From JAJEFO01 sp965209045 (GTDB taxonomy: Bacteria; Pseudomonadota; Alphaproteobacteria; Rhodobacterales; Rhodobacteraceae): a stretch of DNA of 64,000 nucleotides. Below the pieces are notes generated by a model. It ran no database searches. It saw nothing but the letters and a program-made list of their open reading frames with translations, and was not told the DNA's origin. Of this stretch, positions 34,603 through 44,078 are shown in pieces. Positions within the stretch are counted from its first letter, which is position 1. Each line of letters begins with the position of its first letter. Position numbers and translations under genes: made by a program. The stretch lies in contig CBDBPW010000002.1 of the NCBI GenBank assembly GCA_965209045.1, positions 930,001 to 994,000 on the forward strand, read 5' to 3'.

Positions 34603-35573
34603 ACATCGATCGAATCGTCGCCGCAGGCGAAAGGCTTGCGGGTCGCGCGCTTTGCACGCCGCTTCTGAGCGCGCCGCTTCTGGACGAATCGGCCGGTCGC
34701 CGCGTCTTCGTGAAGGCCGAATGCCTGCAGCGGACGGGATCGTTCAAGTACCGCGGTGCGCGCTCGGCCCTCTCCGCGTTGTCCGGACCTGACAGGGAAC
34801 GGGGCGTGCTTGCCTTCTCGTCCGGCAACCATGCGCAGGGCGTCGCCTGCGCGGCGCGCGAAATGGGCGTTCCCGCCGTGATCGTCATGCCAAGCGACGC
34901 GCCGGCGCTCAAGATCGCCAATACGCGGGCCTATGGCGCCGAAGTCGTGCTTTACGACCGGGCAACTGAGGATCGCGATGCGATCGGCACGAAGCTCGCC
35001 GACGAGCGCGGCCTGGCGCTCGTCAAGCCCTTCGACAACGAGGACGTGATCGCCGGACAGGGCACCTGCGGCCTCGAGATCGCGGAACAGGCATCCGAAG
35101 CAGGCATCGGGGAGGCTGACGTTCTTGTCCCGTGCGGCGGCGGCGGCCTGAGCTCGGGCATTGCGCTCGCTCTCGAGGCCCTCGCGCCGCGTCTTCGCGT
35201 TCGCCCGGTGGAGCCGGAAGGGTTTGACGACGTCGCGCGGTCCCTGATCGCCGGCACCCCTCGGACCAACGCGAGAATGGCCGGATCGATCTGTGACGCC
35301 ATCGTCACGCCCGCACCGGGCCAGTTGACTTTCCCCATCCTGCAAAGGCTCTGTGGCCCTGGCATTGCCGTGCCGGACGAGGATGCGCTTCGTGCCGTTG
35401 CAGCGGCCTTCGTCCGGCTCGGAACCGTGCTTGAACCTGGCGGCGCGGTTGCGTTGGCCGCCGCCCTCTACCATGGCGAGGACGAAAGGGACGTGATTGT
35501 CGTGGCGTCCGGCGGCAACGTGGATCCGACCGTCTTCCGGAACGCGCTGGACCGGCTTGGCAAAACTGATTGA
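34599..35573 (+). CDS. PLP-dependent threonine/serine dehydratase
   Basis: A 324-residue fold-type II PLP enzyme. The Schiff-base lysine is in GSFKYRGARSAL (Lys about 48), SSGNHAQGVA binds the carboxylate, and the glycine loop VPCGGGGLSSG holds the phosphate. It lacks the C-terminal ACT domain, so it is of the short catabolic type (serine, threonine or hydroxyaspartate). It overlaps the alpha/beta hydrolase by ATGA and precedes the pcaD-like gene by 47 bp. Confidence 0.9.
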   Translation: MNIDRIVAAGERLAGRALCTPLLSAPLLDESAGRRVFVKAECLQRTGSFKYRGARSALSALSGPDRERGVLAFSSGNHAQGVACAAREMGVPAVIVMPSDAPALKIANTRAYGAEVVLYDRATEDRDAIGTKLADERGLALVKPFDNEDVIAGQGTCGLEIAEQASEAGIGEADVLVPCGGGGLSSGIALALEALAPRLRVRPVEPEGFDDVARSLIAGTPRTNARMAGSICDAIVTPAPGQLTFPILQRLCGPGIAVPDEDALRAVAAAFVRLGTVLEPGGAVALAAALYHGEDERDVIVVASGGNVDPTVFRNALDRLGKTD

Positions 35574-35620
35574 CGCTGGCAACCATGCACGCGCAGAGTG
35601 CCGCCGGGGAAAGGGCATCC

Positions 35621-36409
35621 ATGAACATCTGCCGACTTGAACATGTCGACCTGCATTTCCGCGAGGACGGCGATCCCGACGGAGCGGCGGTCGTGTTTTC
35701 CAACTCGCTCGGCACGGACTGCAGGCTCTGGGACCCCATCCTTCCATTCCTGCCGCCAGGCCTTCGCCTGGTCCGTTACGACATGCGGGGGCACGGACTC
35801 TCGTCCTGCCCGGAGCCTCCGTACCCCATGGGCGCCCTCGTCGCCGATGCGGAAGCGCTGCTCGACCATCTGGGCGTTCGGGACGCGGTCTTCGTCGGAT
35901 GCTCGATCGGGGGCATGATCGCCCAAGGCCTGGCGGTGAAACGGTCCGACCAGGTTCGCGCCATGGTCCTGTCGAACACGGCCGTGAAGATCGGCACGAC
36001 GGAAATTTGGCAGGAGAGGATCGACGCCGTCAAGTCCGGAGGAATCGAGTCCCTTGCCGACGCCGTCATGGAACGCTGGTTCTCACGCGAATTCCGGAAC
36101 ACGCCCGGCCTCGTCGCCTGGCGGAACATGCTGACCCGTCAGCCGGATGACGGCTACATCGGCGGCTCGGCCGCGATTTCGGGAACCGACTTCCATGCGA
36201 CGACGGCGAACCTGACCTTGCCGACGCTGGTCATCGCCGGAAGCGAGGACGGCTCGACGCCGCCGGACCTGGTTCGCGAGACTGCCGGGCTCGTCGACGG
36301 CAGCCGGTTCGTGCTGATCCGGCAGGCCGGGCATCTTCCAATGGTGGAGAGGCCCGAGGAATTCGCCGGGCATCTCACTGCGTTTCTGGAGGACCTCGGG
36401 CGTGGCTGA
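35621..36409 (+). CDS. pcaD: 3-oxoadipate enol-lactonase-like hydrolase
   Basis: A 262-residue alpha/beta hydrolase of the PcaD type: VFSNSLGTDCRLWDPILPFL, the nucleophile in FVGCSIGGMIAQGLA, and RQAGHLPMVERPEEFAGHL with the catalytic histidine. PcaD opens 3-oxoadipate enol-lactone in the beta-ketoadipate pathway. The start ATG has AAAGGG just upstream. A remnant of pcaC follows 119 bp downstream, which supports the pcaD assignment, but no other pca gene is present in the window. Confidence 0.82.
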   Translation: MNICRLEHVDLHFREDGDPDGAAVVFSNSLGTDCRLWDPILPFLPPGLRLVRYDMRGHGLSSCPEPPYPMGALVADAEALLDHLGVRDAVFVGCSIGGMIAQGLAVKRSDQVRAMVLSNTAVKIGTTEIWQERIDAVKSGGIESLADAVMERWFSREFRNTPGLVAWRNMLTRQPDDGYIGGSAAISGTDFHATTANLTLPTLVIAGSEDGSTPPDLVRETAGLVDGSRFVLIRQAGHLPMVERPEEFAGHLTAFLEDLGRG

Positions 36410-36528
36410 ACCATCGGAACCGGCAGGAAGGCGGGCCCATGTCACCGAGCGACTTGTTGTTCCATTGCGCGAAATCCCTGTCGTGTTCCGGCAGCGCGCG
36501 GCTGGGCGTTGCATACGGGAGGTGCGCC

Positions 36529-36615
36529 ATGGCCGATCGGCATGAGCCTTGCACGAAGGCCCGCAGCGCGGTCCTGGGCGACAGCCATGTGGATCGGGCA
36601 GATGCCGCGAAATGA
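36529..36615 (+). pseudogene. 5' remnant of pcaC (4-carboxymuconolactone decarboxylase)
   Basis: An ATG with GGGAGG 6 nt upstream opens a frame reading MADRHEPCTKARSAVLGDSH and then VDRADAAK before a stop. This matches the N terminus of PcaC, which in complete genes continues for another 95 or so residues; nothing similar follows in any frame up to the next gene at 36805. The gene was cut by a deletion. The rest of the gap 36410-36804 contains no recognisable gene. Confidence 0.65.
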
Positions 36616-36804
36616 CGCCCGCGCCGCGACGGAGGCGCCCGTCCTGGGCGCCCGCGAGACCAGGCGCACGCTTGCGGGCGCGGCGGAAGTCACTCATCCC
36701 GAAATGAACTTCGAGGGCGTGTTCAGCCCGGAAGGCCAGATTGGCACGGCGCCGGCTGACGCACGAGCACCCACGCGTGCAGCAGGGCGCGGAGGAGAAC
36801 GCCC

Positions 36805-37884
36805 ATGAGCCGGATCAAGGCAGCCGTCTGTCGCGCTTTCGGAGAGCCGTTGACCGTCGAGGAGCTGGAGCTTGCCCCGCCGGGCACAGGCGAGATCGAA
36901 GTGGCAATCAAGGCCTGCGCGGTCTGCCACTCGGACATTGCCTACGCCGACGGTGCGTGGGGCGGGAGACTGCCTGTCGTCTACGGTCACGAGGCCTCGG
37001 GCGAGGTGGCAGGTATTGGCCCCGGCGTCACGGGATTCCGGCCTGGAGACAAGGTCATCGTGACGCTCATCAAGTCATGCGGCACCTGTCATGGGTGCGC
37101 GACCGCGCGGCCCGCACTGTGTTCAGGATCGCGGCATGCGACACCGCTGAGGGGACCGGACGGCGAACGTGTCCTGCGCGCAATGTACTGCGGGGCCTTT
37201 GCGGAAAGGACCGTAGTGCACGAGAGCCAGGTTGCGCGCGTTCCGGGCGAGATCCCGCTTGACTCGGCTGCCCTGCTCTCATGCGGGGTCATCACGGGCG
37301 TGGGCGCGGTGATCAACGCCGCGAGGCTCAGGCCTGGCGAGAACGCCGTCGTCATCGGGGCCGGCGGCGTAGGTCTCAATGCCATACAGGGTGCACGGCT
37401 TGCAGGCGCAGGCCGGATCGTCGCCATCGACCTGATTCCGAAAAAGCTGGAGGATGCATGCGCCTTCGGAGCGACGGACGCCATCCTGGCGAGCGATGGC
37501 AACCCGGTGGAAAAACTCCATGCCCTGCTAGGGAAAGGGGCGGACGCGGTCTTCGTCGCCGTGGGCGCAACTGCCGCTTTCAACAGTGCGCCGTCCCTTC
37601 TTGCGCCCGGCGGTCGGGTCGTTCTGGTCGGCATTCCCCCATCCGGCGAACTGGCCTCCTACGACCCCGACATTGTCGCAAGCGCCGGACAGATGCTGCT
37701 TGGTGCCAAGATGGGTGACACCGTGCTTGCCCGAGACATCCCCTGGTTGACCGAACTCTATCTGCAAGGCCGCCTCAAGCTTGACGAGCTGATCACGGGA
37801 CGTTGGAGTCTTGATCAGGTCAACGAGGCGATCGCGGACACGAAAGCTGGCAAGGCCAGGCGAAACGTCATCATGTTCCAGTAG
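36805..37884 (+). CDS. Zinc-dependent medium-chain alcohol dehydrogenase
   Basis: A 359-residue MDR-family dehydrogenase. Catalytic zinc ligands are Cys41 (ACAVCHSD), His62-Glu63 (YGHEASGEV) and a cysteine in ALLSCGVITG. The structural zinc lobe C-x2-C-x2-C-x7-C is complete at Cys92, 95, 98 and 106. The nucleotide motif is VIGAGGVGLNAIQ, and an acidic residue after the next strand (IVAIDLIPKK) points to NAD. It resembles class III/aryl-alcohol types. GGAGGA precedes the ATG. The substrate is unknown. Confidence 0.92.
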   Translation: MSRIKAAVCRAFGEPLTVEELELAPPGTGEIEVAIKACAVCHSDIAYADGAWGGRLPVVYGHEASGEVAGIGPGVTGFRPGDKVIVTLIKSCGTCHGCATARPALCSGSRHATPLRGPDGERVLRAMYCGAFAERTVVHESQVARVPGEIPLDSAALLSCGVITGVGAVINAARLRPGENAVVIGAGGVGLNAIQGARLAGAGRIVAIDLIPKKLEDACAFGATDAILASDGNPVEKLHALLGKGADAVFVAVGATAAFNSAPSLLAPGGRVVLVGIPPSGELASYDPDIVASAGQMLLGAKMGDTVLARDIPWLTELYLQGRLKLDELITGRWSLDQVNEAIADTKAGKARRNVIMFQ

Positions 37885-38023
37885 CCGGCATCCATGCGCG
37901 AAGGACATTTGCCTCGAATGCGAACCGGCCTTGACCGACGCCCATGCATCCTCTGGATCCGAACCGTGATCAGTGATTGGCTGACCCGGCATTTCCGCTG
38001 CCGCTCATTGGAGGCACTCTCTC

Positions 38024-39256
38024 TTGCGACTTGATGATCTTGACGTGATCGTTACGGCTCCTCCTGCACCGGGATGGGGCGGGCGCTACTGGATCCTGGT
38101 CAAGGTCACGACCGAAGACGGCATCACCGGATGGGGCGAGTGCTACGCAAGTTCGGTCGGGCCGGATGCAATGACCGCCGTCATCCGGGACGTGTTCGAG
38201 CGGCACATGCAGGGCGAGGCGCCGGTCAATGTCGAGAAGATGTTCCGGCGCACGTATTCCAGCGGATTCACGCAGCGCCCCGACCTGACGGTCATCGGCG
38301 CGTTTTCCGGGCTCGAAATCGCGTGCTGGGACATTCTCGGCAAGGCACGGGACTGCCCGGTGTGGGAGCTGCTGGGCGGTCGCATGAACGACCGGGTCAG
38401 GGCCTATTCCTATCTCTACCCTCTCCGGCATCACGACGTGCCCAGGTTCTGGGGCGATGCGGACATGGCGGCGGAGTCCGCCCTCCATCTCGCGGATCAG
38501 GGCTACACGGCGGTCAAGTTCGACCCGGCGGGCCCCTACACCATGCGGGGCGGACACCATCCGTCGCGCTTCGACATCGAAACCTCGGTGCAGTTCTGCG
38601 CGCGCATTCGCGAGGCGGTCGGGCCGCGCGCCGACCTCCTGTTCGGCACGCACGGACAGTTCAATCCGGCGGGCGCAATCAGGCTCGCGCGTGCCATCGA
38701 ACCCTTCGACCCGCTTTGGTTCGAGGAACCGGTGCCCCCTGACGCGCCCGAGTCCCTCCGCCAGGTTGCACGGGCGACCTCTATCCCGATCGCGACGGGC
38801 GAGCGGCTGGCGACGCGAACCGAGTTCGCGGCAGCCCTTTCAAGCGGCGTGGCGATACTGCAGCCGGCGCTCGGGAGAGCGGGCGGCATCTGGGAAGGGC
38901 GGAAAATCGCGGTCCTTGCCGAATCCGCAGGGGCGCAGCTTGCACCGCATCTTTATGCAGGTCCGGTGGAGTGGGCGGCGAACCTGCATCTTTGCGTCTC
39001 GATTCCGAACCTCCTGATCGCGGAAACCATCGAGACGGCGTTTCACGACAGGCTCATCAAGGGCACGATCCGCGTCGAGGACGGCTACGTCCCGGCACCG
39101 GTGGGTCCGGGACTGGGCATCGACGTGGACGAGGCACTGGCGCGAAAGCACGCCTATGCCGGCGATCACCTGCATCTCGAAATGCAGGAGGACCCCCCGC
39201 GCTACGATCGCACCCAGCTGTTTGAAGGCGGCGCGCCAGTCGGCAAGGCACCGTAG
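38024..39256 (+). CDS. Mandelate racemase/enolase-superfamily protein (sugar-acid dehydratase type)
   Basis: A 410-residue enolase-superfamily protein. The capping domain is residues 1-130, and the barrel carries AVKFDPAGPYTM, LLFGTHGQFNP, LWFEEPVPPDAPE and ATGERLATRTEF, with a late histidine in LAPHLYAGP. The pattern resembles galactonate/mannonate-type dehydratases more than muconate cycloisomerase. The start is TTG at 38024 with GGAGG 10 nt upstream. It could supply the dehydratase step missing from the dgo operon 14 kb away, but that is only inference. Confidence 0.85.
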   Translation: MRLDDLDVIVTAPPAPGWGGRYWILVKVTTEDGITGWGECYASSVGPDAMTAVIRDVFERHMQGEAPVNVEKMFRRTYSSGFTQRPDLTVIGAFSGLEIACWDILGKARDCPVWELLGGRMNDRVRAYSYLYPLRHHDVPRFWGDADMAAESALHLADQGYTAVKFDPAGPYTMRGGHHPSRFDIETSVQFCARIREAVGPRADLLFGTHGQFNPAGAIRLARAIEPFDPLWFEEPVPPDAPESLRQVARATSIPIATGERLATRTEFAAALSSGVAILQPALGRAGGIWEGRKIAVLAESAGAQLAPHLYAGPVEWAANLHLCVSIPNLLIAETIETAFHDRLIKGTIRVEDGYVPAPVGPGLGIDVDEALARKHAYAGDHLHLEMQEDPPRYDRTQLFEGGAPVGKAP

Positions 39257-39376
39257 TCCCCGCAATCCATGTCCGCACGCTCGACCGCTTGTTCTCCAGC
39301 GGTCACGCGTCCGGACGGGTCCGGTTCTTCGAGCGATTCGGCCTCACCAGGGCCGGTGCATTGCAAACTGCGCGCT

Positions 39377-40436
39377 TCAGGACTCCTTCCGATCTTCCAT
39401 TCGCTCAAGCATTGCGGGCACGTCAATCAGAGGAACCACCACTCCATCCCGCCGGGATTGTCGTTCTGCACCTCCATAGACAGCGAACTTGGTGGTGATG
39501 TCGGGCAGTTCCTTCGCTACCCGGTTGAGCGAATCGAACCAGTTGGAGGCGACCGTCGCGCCGGACTTCATCTCGATGGCCCCCATGCCGTTGCCGGTCT
39601 CGCTCAGCAGGTCGCATTCCAGGCCACTGCTGTCCCGGAAAACGACAGGTTGGATCGACGACCACGATTGAAACGGTGCTTGAGCGCTTCCACCACGACG
39701 GCATTCTCGAACAGCGGCCCGCGAAGCGGGTGGGTGCCGATCCGCTCCGCATGGTCGATGCCGATGAGGTGGCTCGCCGACCCGACATCGCAAAAGTAGA
39801 GTTTCGGCGCCTTGACCAGCCGCATCCGGATATTGGCGTGAAACGGCGGAAATTCGCAAGATTGCGGATCTCGCCGTTCCCGCGTGCGTTGCGCTCGACG
39901 TAGGTCTCGAAATAGTCGCCAAGCGCCTGCCGGGGTTCAAGCTTCCGGTCGTGAATCCTGGGATAGAAGCCAGAATACAGAATGTCGTCGATGCTGTCGC
40001 TCGCGCCGGCCCGGCGCCGTTCCGCGAGCGAGAATGGCAGCAGGCGAAGCAAGGCCGTCCGCCCGGCAAGCGACTGGCTTACGGCATCGGAAAGCCTAAA
40101 CTGCTCGCTTTCGGTCAGGACAATGAGGCTGTTTCGCCCTGCCTCGTCCGCCAGCACCTGCAGGTATGACAGGAGATCGAGGACACGCTGGATCTCACCC
40201 AGGGTGGCCCCTTCGCCGAGTCGGGCAAGAAATCCCCTCGGATCGGATTCTGTGAATTCCCGCTGATCAGGAGCTTCCAGATTGACATAGTCGAGTTGCG
40301 GGAAGATCGTGCGGCAGAGCATGGTCTTGCCGGACTGTTGCGGACCGGGCACCGTGACGAACGGGTACTGCTCGAACAGGCCGACCAGACAACGTGCAAT
40401 CTCGCGCTCGATCAGGGCTAAGGTAGCTTGCAGCAT
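39377..40436 (-). pseudogene. Decayed AAA ATPase with DUF4143 domain
   Basis: On the minus strand, 40436 to about 39845 encodes the N-terminal half: Walker A PGPQQSGKTMLCRTI, then ATLGEIQRVLDLLSYLQVL, where the Walker B aspartate is replaced by glycine. After NLANFRRF the frame breaks. MRLVKAPKLYFCDVG continues in a second frame (39831 to about 39660), and FRDSSGLECDLLSETGNGMG follows in a third, ending at 39377. About 60-70 residues of the middle are also missing. Such ATPases are widespread accessory genes of unclear role. This one is inactivated by a deletion and two frame changes. Confidence 0.8.
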
Positions 40437-40768
40437 GCAAAATTGAAATTGCTACTTGTAGATTGCCGCGTCGTTGCGGCCCGCTCCGCCCAGCCGGCCA
40501 AGCGGGCTGGCCGGGACATCACCAATGCACCAGCATTCGGAACGGATCAGCCGACGGGCAGCCAAAATGCATCGCCCGCCCAGCACCCACCCCTTCAACC
40601 GCTTTTGAAAGGGGCCAACCAATCCGGTCAGCAGGATTTCAAGACCTACGTTTCACACAGGCACGTCGCTCACCCCCAAAAGGCGTCAACGGCTGTCCGC
40701 TCGCATAGCCGCTGAAAGGCTCCACTAGGGTCTTCTGACTCCAAATTCCCGTTGAGTACTGCACAGTT
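40437..40768. other. 332-bp gap between the DUF4143 remnant and tRNA-Arg
   Basis: No gene is seen. There is a hairpin at 40590-40614 (CCCCTTCAA paired with TTGAAAGGGG with one bulge), and a GC-rich inverted repeat near 40490-40520 built from CCAGCC / GGCTGG. Either could end the tRNA transcript, which runs leftward, but neither has a T-run. Confidence 0.4.
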
Positions 40769-40845
40769 TGGCGATCCGGGAAGGACTCGAACCCTCAACC
40801 TGCTGATTAGAAGTCAGCCGCTCTATCCAGTTGAGCTACCGGACC
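40769..40845 (-). tRNA. tRNA-Arg (anticodon TCT)
   Basis: The minus strand folds as a complete 77-nt cloverleaf. The acceptor arms GGTCCGG / CCGGATC pair with one G-T; the D arm is GCTC / GAGC; the anticodon stem GCTGA / TCAGC encloses CTTCTAA, giving anticodon TCT; and the T arm GAGGG-TTCGAGT-CCTTC is standard. Discriminator G and an encoded CCA follow. It reads AGA (and probably AGG) codons. Decayed accessory DNA lies on its 3' side, but I found no copy of its 3' end marking an integrated island. Confidence 0.97.
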
Positions 40846-40854
40846 GCATGCATT

Positions 40855-40882
40855 GTCATAGCACGACCCGCCGCCATCACAA
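40855..40882 (-). promoter_or_regulatory. Candidate tRNA-Arg promoter
   Basis: Read on the minus strand, TTGTGA (40882-40877) and TATGAC (40860-40855) are 16 bp apart, and the -10 box ends 9 bp before the mature tRNA 5' end. The spacing suits a stable-RNA promoter. The rest of the gap up to 41056 is empty. Confidence 0.35.
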
Positions 40883-41056
40883 CATTGACTGCTGGAATCC
40901 TGCGGACACGAGACGCGCACCGGCCGGCCTTCGATCCGGCTCGGCGCGTGCCACCCATGACCCCGTGACGCGACCGGTTCCGGACCGGAACGTCGGCATC
41001 CGTTTTTCAGTCGCCTGAAGGCAGTGCCAATTGGGCCACTGGCCGGCATTCAGTCA

Positions 41057-41368
41057 TCAATGAGTCCAGGCGCCGCGCCTGTCGGTCGCAAAGTTCTCGC
41101 CATATCCGCGACGGCGCACATTCGGCTTCCTCGCCTTCGGCTCGCGCACTGTCGCGTCGATGCCATGCCTTGCGGCATAGTCCAGAGCCGCTTCCCGTGT
41201 CGGGAACCGCAACTGAACCTGCGCCCGAGTGTCAGCGGACGATGTCCAGCCCATCAGCGGGTCGATCTCCCGACCAGCCTCGTTCACGAACTCAAGCACC
41301 CAGTCCCGGGATCTAGCGGTGCCGGACGACATGGCGGACTTTGCAGGGCAGTAGATAAGCGCGGTCAT
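41057..41368 (-). CDS. NDUFS4-like complex I accessory subunit
   Basis: A 103-residue protein of the ETC_C1_NDUFS4 family: ALIYCPAKSAMSSGTARSRD at the N terminus, WVLEFVNEAGREIDPLMGWT, VQLRFPTREAALDYAARHGI, and the conserved ending GYGENFATDRRGAWTH. In alphaproteobacteria this is a supernumerary subunit of NADH:quinone oxidoreductase, as in mitochondria. It is encoded away from the nuo operon, divergent from uvrB. Confidence 0.92.
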   Translation of the reverse strand: MTALIYCPAKSAMSSGTARSRDWVLEFVNEAGREIDPLMGWTSSADTRAQVQLRFPTREAALDYAARHGIDATVREPKARKPNVRRRGYGENFATDRRGAWTH

Positions 41369-41637
41369 TGTGAAACTCTATCGACAATTGCGGGCGCGGG
41401 ATCAAGGGCCATGCACATTGCAGAACGGTACATTTTTCCGCATTGCATCGTCCGAAGCTGGCACGGGCTCTTGCCCCGCCCCAACCTGTGTCTTGCCGGT
41501 ATCCGCGAATTCCTCGAATGCTCGCCGGCCCGCAATGTGGTGCGGAAGAGACAATTTCGATCCCTCCATGACCAGCCTTTTTGCCCGCAACCTGATGGCC
41601 GGCGGCAAGGCGACATGCCAGGGCGACGGGCGCACCG

Positions 41638-41652
41638 GAACGCGCAGGGAAC
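41638..41652. promoter_or_regulatory. Candidate LexA (SOS) box upstream of uvrB
   Basis: GAACGCGCAGGGAAC fits the direct-repeat operator GAAC-N7-GAAC described for alphaproteobacterial LexA. It lies 176 bp before the uvrB ATG in the 460-bp divergent gap 41369-41828, which has no other recognisable feature. Chance matches are expected about twice in a window this long, so the position before an SOS-type gene is the main support. Confidence 0.45.
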
Positions 41653-41828
41653 CTGCGGCCCCTGACGTGGCGTCGTCTTGGCGTCCTGGGCGGGAAATCG
41701 AAGCCGGCGGCTTCGACGCCAGTCTCGCAAGCCTGCCCCGGCGCAGACCCTTGACGCCACGTCGACTCCACGCTTGCAACCAAGCCGCCTAAGGCCGAAT
41801 GTGGCGCGGCCCCGAAGAGTCCAGATCC

Positions 41829-44024
41829 ATGTCCGCAACCGACATCCAGACACTCAGCTCCCCAGCGCCCGAACCCGGAAACCGAGAGAAGCTCGAGGGC
41901 GGCCATCCGCTCGTCATGGAATCGGAGTTCGAACCCGCCGGCGACCAGCCAACCGCCATCGCCGAACTCGTCGAAGGGGTCACGGAAGGCGAGCAGAACC
42001 AGGTTCTTCTGGGTGCGACGGGCACAGGCAAGACCTACACGATGGCCAAGGTCATCGAGGCGACTCAGCGCCCGGCGATCGTGCTTGCGCCAAACAAGAC
42101 GCTCGCGGCGCAGCTCTATGGCGAGTTCAAGGGCTTCTTCCCCTCGAATGCGGTCGAATATTTCGTGAGCTACTACGACTACTACCAGCCCGAAGCCTAT
42201 GTCCCGCGGTCCGACACCTACATCGAGAAGGAGGCCCAAATAAACGAGCAGATCGACCGGATGCGCCACTCCGCCACGCGCGCGCTTCTCGAGCGCGACG
42301 ACGTGATCATTGTCGCGTCGGTGTCTTGCATCTACGGCATCGGCAGCGTCGAGACCTATGGCGCAATGACCCAGGACCTGCGTGCGGGGGACGAGTGCGA
42401 CCCCCGCAAGGTCATCGCGGATCTCGTCACCCAGCAATACCGCAGGAACGACCAGGCCTTCCGAAGGGGCACGTTCCGCGTCCGAGGCGATGTGATCGAG
42501 CTCTGGCCCGCGCATCTCGAGGACCGGGCCTGGCGGCTGTCATTCTTTGGCGAAGAGCTCGAGGACATCACCGAGTTTGATCCGCTCACCGGCGAAAGAA
42601 CCGACCGGTTCGAGCAGATCCGGGTCTACGCGAACTCTCATTACGTGACGCCCAGGCCTACTCTCCGGCAGGCTGTCAAGGGCATCCGGGAAGAGCTCAA
42701 GATTCGACTCTCGCAGCTTGTCGACGAGGGCAGGCTCCTTGAAGCGCAGCGGCTTGAGCAGCGCACGAACTTCGACCTCGAGATGATCGAGGCGACGGGA
42801 TCGTGCAACGGAATCGAGAACTACTCGCGCTACCTGACCGGGCGGGCGCCCGGTGAGCCGCCGCCCACGCTCTTCGAGTTCATTCCCGACCACGCCATCG
42901 TCTTTGCCGACGAGTCCCACGTCAGCGTGCCGCAGATCGGCGGCATGTATCGTGGCGACTATCGGCGCAAGTTCACCCTGGCCGAACATGGCTTCCGCCT
43001 GCCCTCATGCACCGACAACAGGCCGCTGAAGTTCGAGGAGTGGGACGTCATGCGACCGCAATCGGTCTTCGTCTCCGCCACGCCCCAGTCCTGGGAGCTC
43101 GAACAGACCGGCGGCGTGTTCGTCGAGCAGGTCATCCGCCCCACCGGACTGCTTGATCCGGAAGTGGAGATCCGCCCGGTCGAAATGCAGGTCGACGACT
43201 TGCTGGACGAGGTGCGCAGGGTTGCCGCCAACGGCTACCGGACCCTGGTGACGACCCTCACAAAGCGCATGGCGGAGGATCTGACCGAATACCTCCACGA
43301 GCAGGGCATCAAGGTGCGTTACATGCACTCGGACATAGACACGCTTGAGCGGATCGAGATTCTGCGCGACCTCCGGCTCGGCGCATTTGACGTGCTCGTC
43401 GGCATCAACCTGTTGCGAGAGGGCCTGGACATTCCTGAATGCGGCCTGGTGGCAATCCTGGACGCTGACAAGGAAGGCTTCCTGCGAAGCGAGACCTCGC
43501 TCATCCAGACCATTGGCCGGGCCGCCCGCAACGCCGACGGACGCGTCATCATGTATGCTGACCATGTCACGGGATCCATGGAACGCGCCCTGAAGGAAAC
43601 GGAACGGCGGCGCGCCAAGCAACTTGCCCATAACGAGGAACACGGCATCACGCCCGAGACGATCAGGAAAAACGTCGCCGACGTGCTCGAGGGCCTCTAC
43701 AAGGGCGACACGGACACGGCCCGCATCACCGCCCAGGTCGACAAGCCGCTGGTGGGAGCCAACCTGCAGGCGCATCTGGAAGGGTTGCGCGACCAGATGC
43801 GCAAGGCCGCCGAAGACCTGGAATTCGAGGAAGCGGCCCGGCTCAGGGACGAGATCAACCGGCTGGAGACCGTCGAGCTCACGGTGGCAGACGACCCGCT
43901 CGCACGACAGTCGCAGGTGGAGCTGGCCGTGGAAGATTCGCGTTCGGCTCAAGGCCGTTCGTCGGCGGGCAAGGCCGGCCAGCGGGGAGGAAACGTGCGT
44001 CGGCGGAAAAGGAAGTCGAGATAG
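41829..44024 (+). CDS. uvrB: Excinuclease ABC subunit B
   Basis: Full-length 731-residue helicase-like damage-verification subunit of nucleotide excision repair. Walker A GATGTGKT is at residues 62-69, and the beta-hairpin YYDYYQPEAYVP inserts between DNA strands. The helicase motifs include FADESHVSVPQIGGMY and the C-terminal QTIGRAARNADGRVIMYAD. The C-terminal UVR domain (LRDQMRKAAEDLEFEEAARL) binds UvrC. The ATG at 41829 is favoured over an in-frame start 10 codons upstream. Confidence 0.97.
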   Translation: MSATDIQTLSSPAPEPGNREKLEGGHPLVMESEFEPAGDQPTAIAELVEGVTEGEQNQVLLGATGTGKTYTMAKVIEATQRPAIVLAPNKTLAAQLYGEFKGFFPSNAVEYFVSYYDYYQPEAYVPRSDTYIEKEAQINEQIDRMRHSATRALLERDDVIIVASVSCIYGIGSVETYGAMTQDLRAGDECDPRKVIADLVTQQYRRNDQAFRRGTFRVRGDVIELWPAHLEDRAWRLSFFGEELEDITEFDPLTGERTDRFEQIRVYANSHYVTPRPTLRQAVKGIREELKIRLSQLVDEGRLLEAQRLEQRTNFDLEMIEATGSCNGIENYSRYLTGRAPGEPPPTLFEFIPDHAIVFADESHVSVPQIGGMYRGDYRRKFTLAEHGFRLPSCTDNRPLKFEEWDVMRPQSVFVSATPQSWELEQTGGVFVEQVIRPTGLLDPEVEIRPVEMQVDDLLDEVRRVAANGYRTLVTTLTKRMAEDLTEYLHEQGIKVRYMHSDIDTLERIEILRDLRLGAFDVLVGINLLREGLDIPECGLVAILDADKEGFLRSETSLIQTIGRAARNADGRVIMYADHVTGSMERALKETERRRAKQLAHNEEHGITPETIRKNVADVLEGLYKGDTDTARITAQVDKPLVGANLQAHLEGLRDQMRKAAEDLEFEEAARLRDEINRLETVELTVADDPLARQSQVELAVEDSRSAQGRSSAGKAGQRGGNVRRRKRKSR

Positions 44025-44078
44025 ACCCTTCGGGGCAAGTTCCCGAGCGCTGATTGCCCGGTCTCCTCACGCGTCGGG

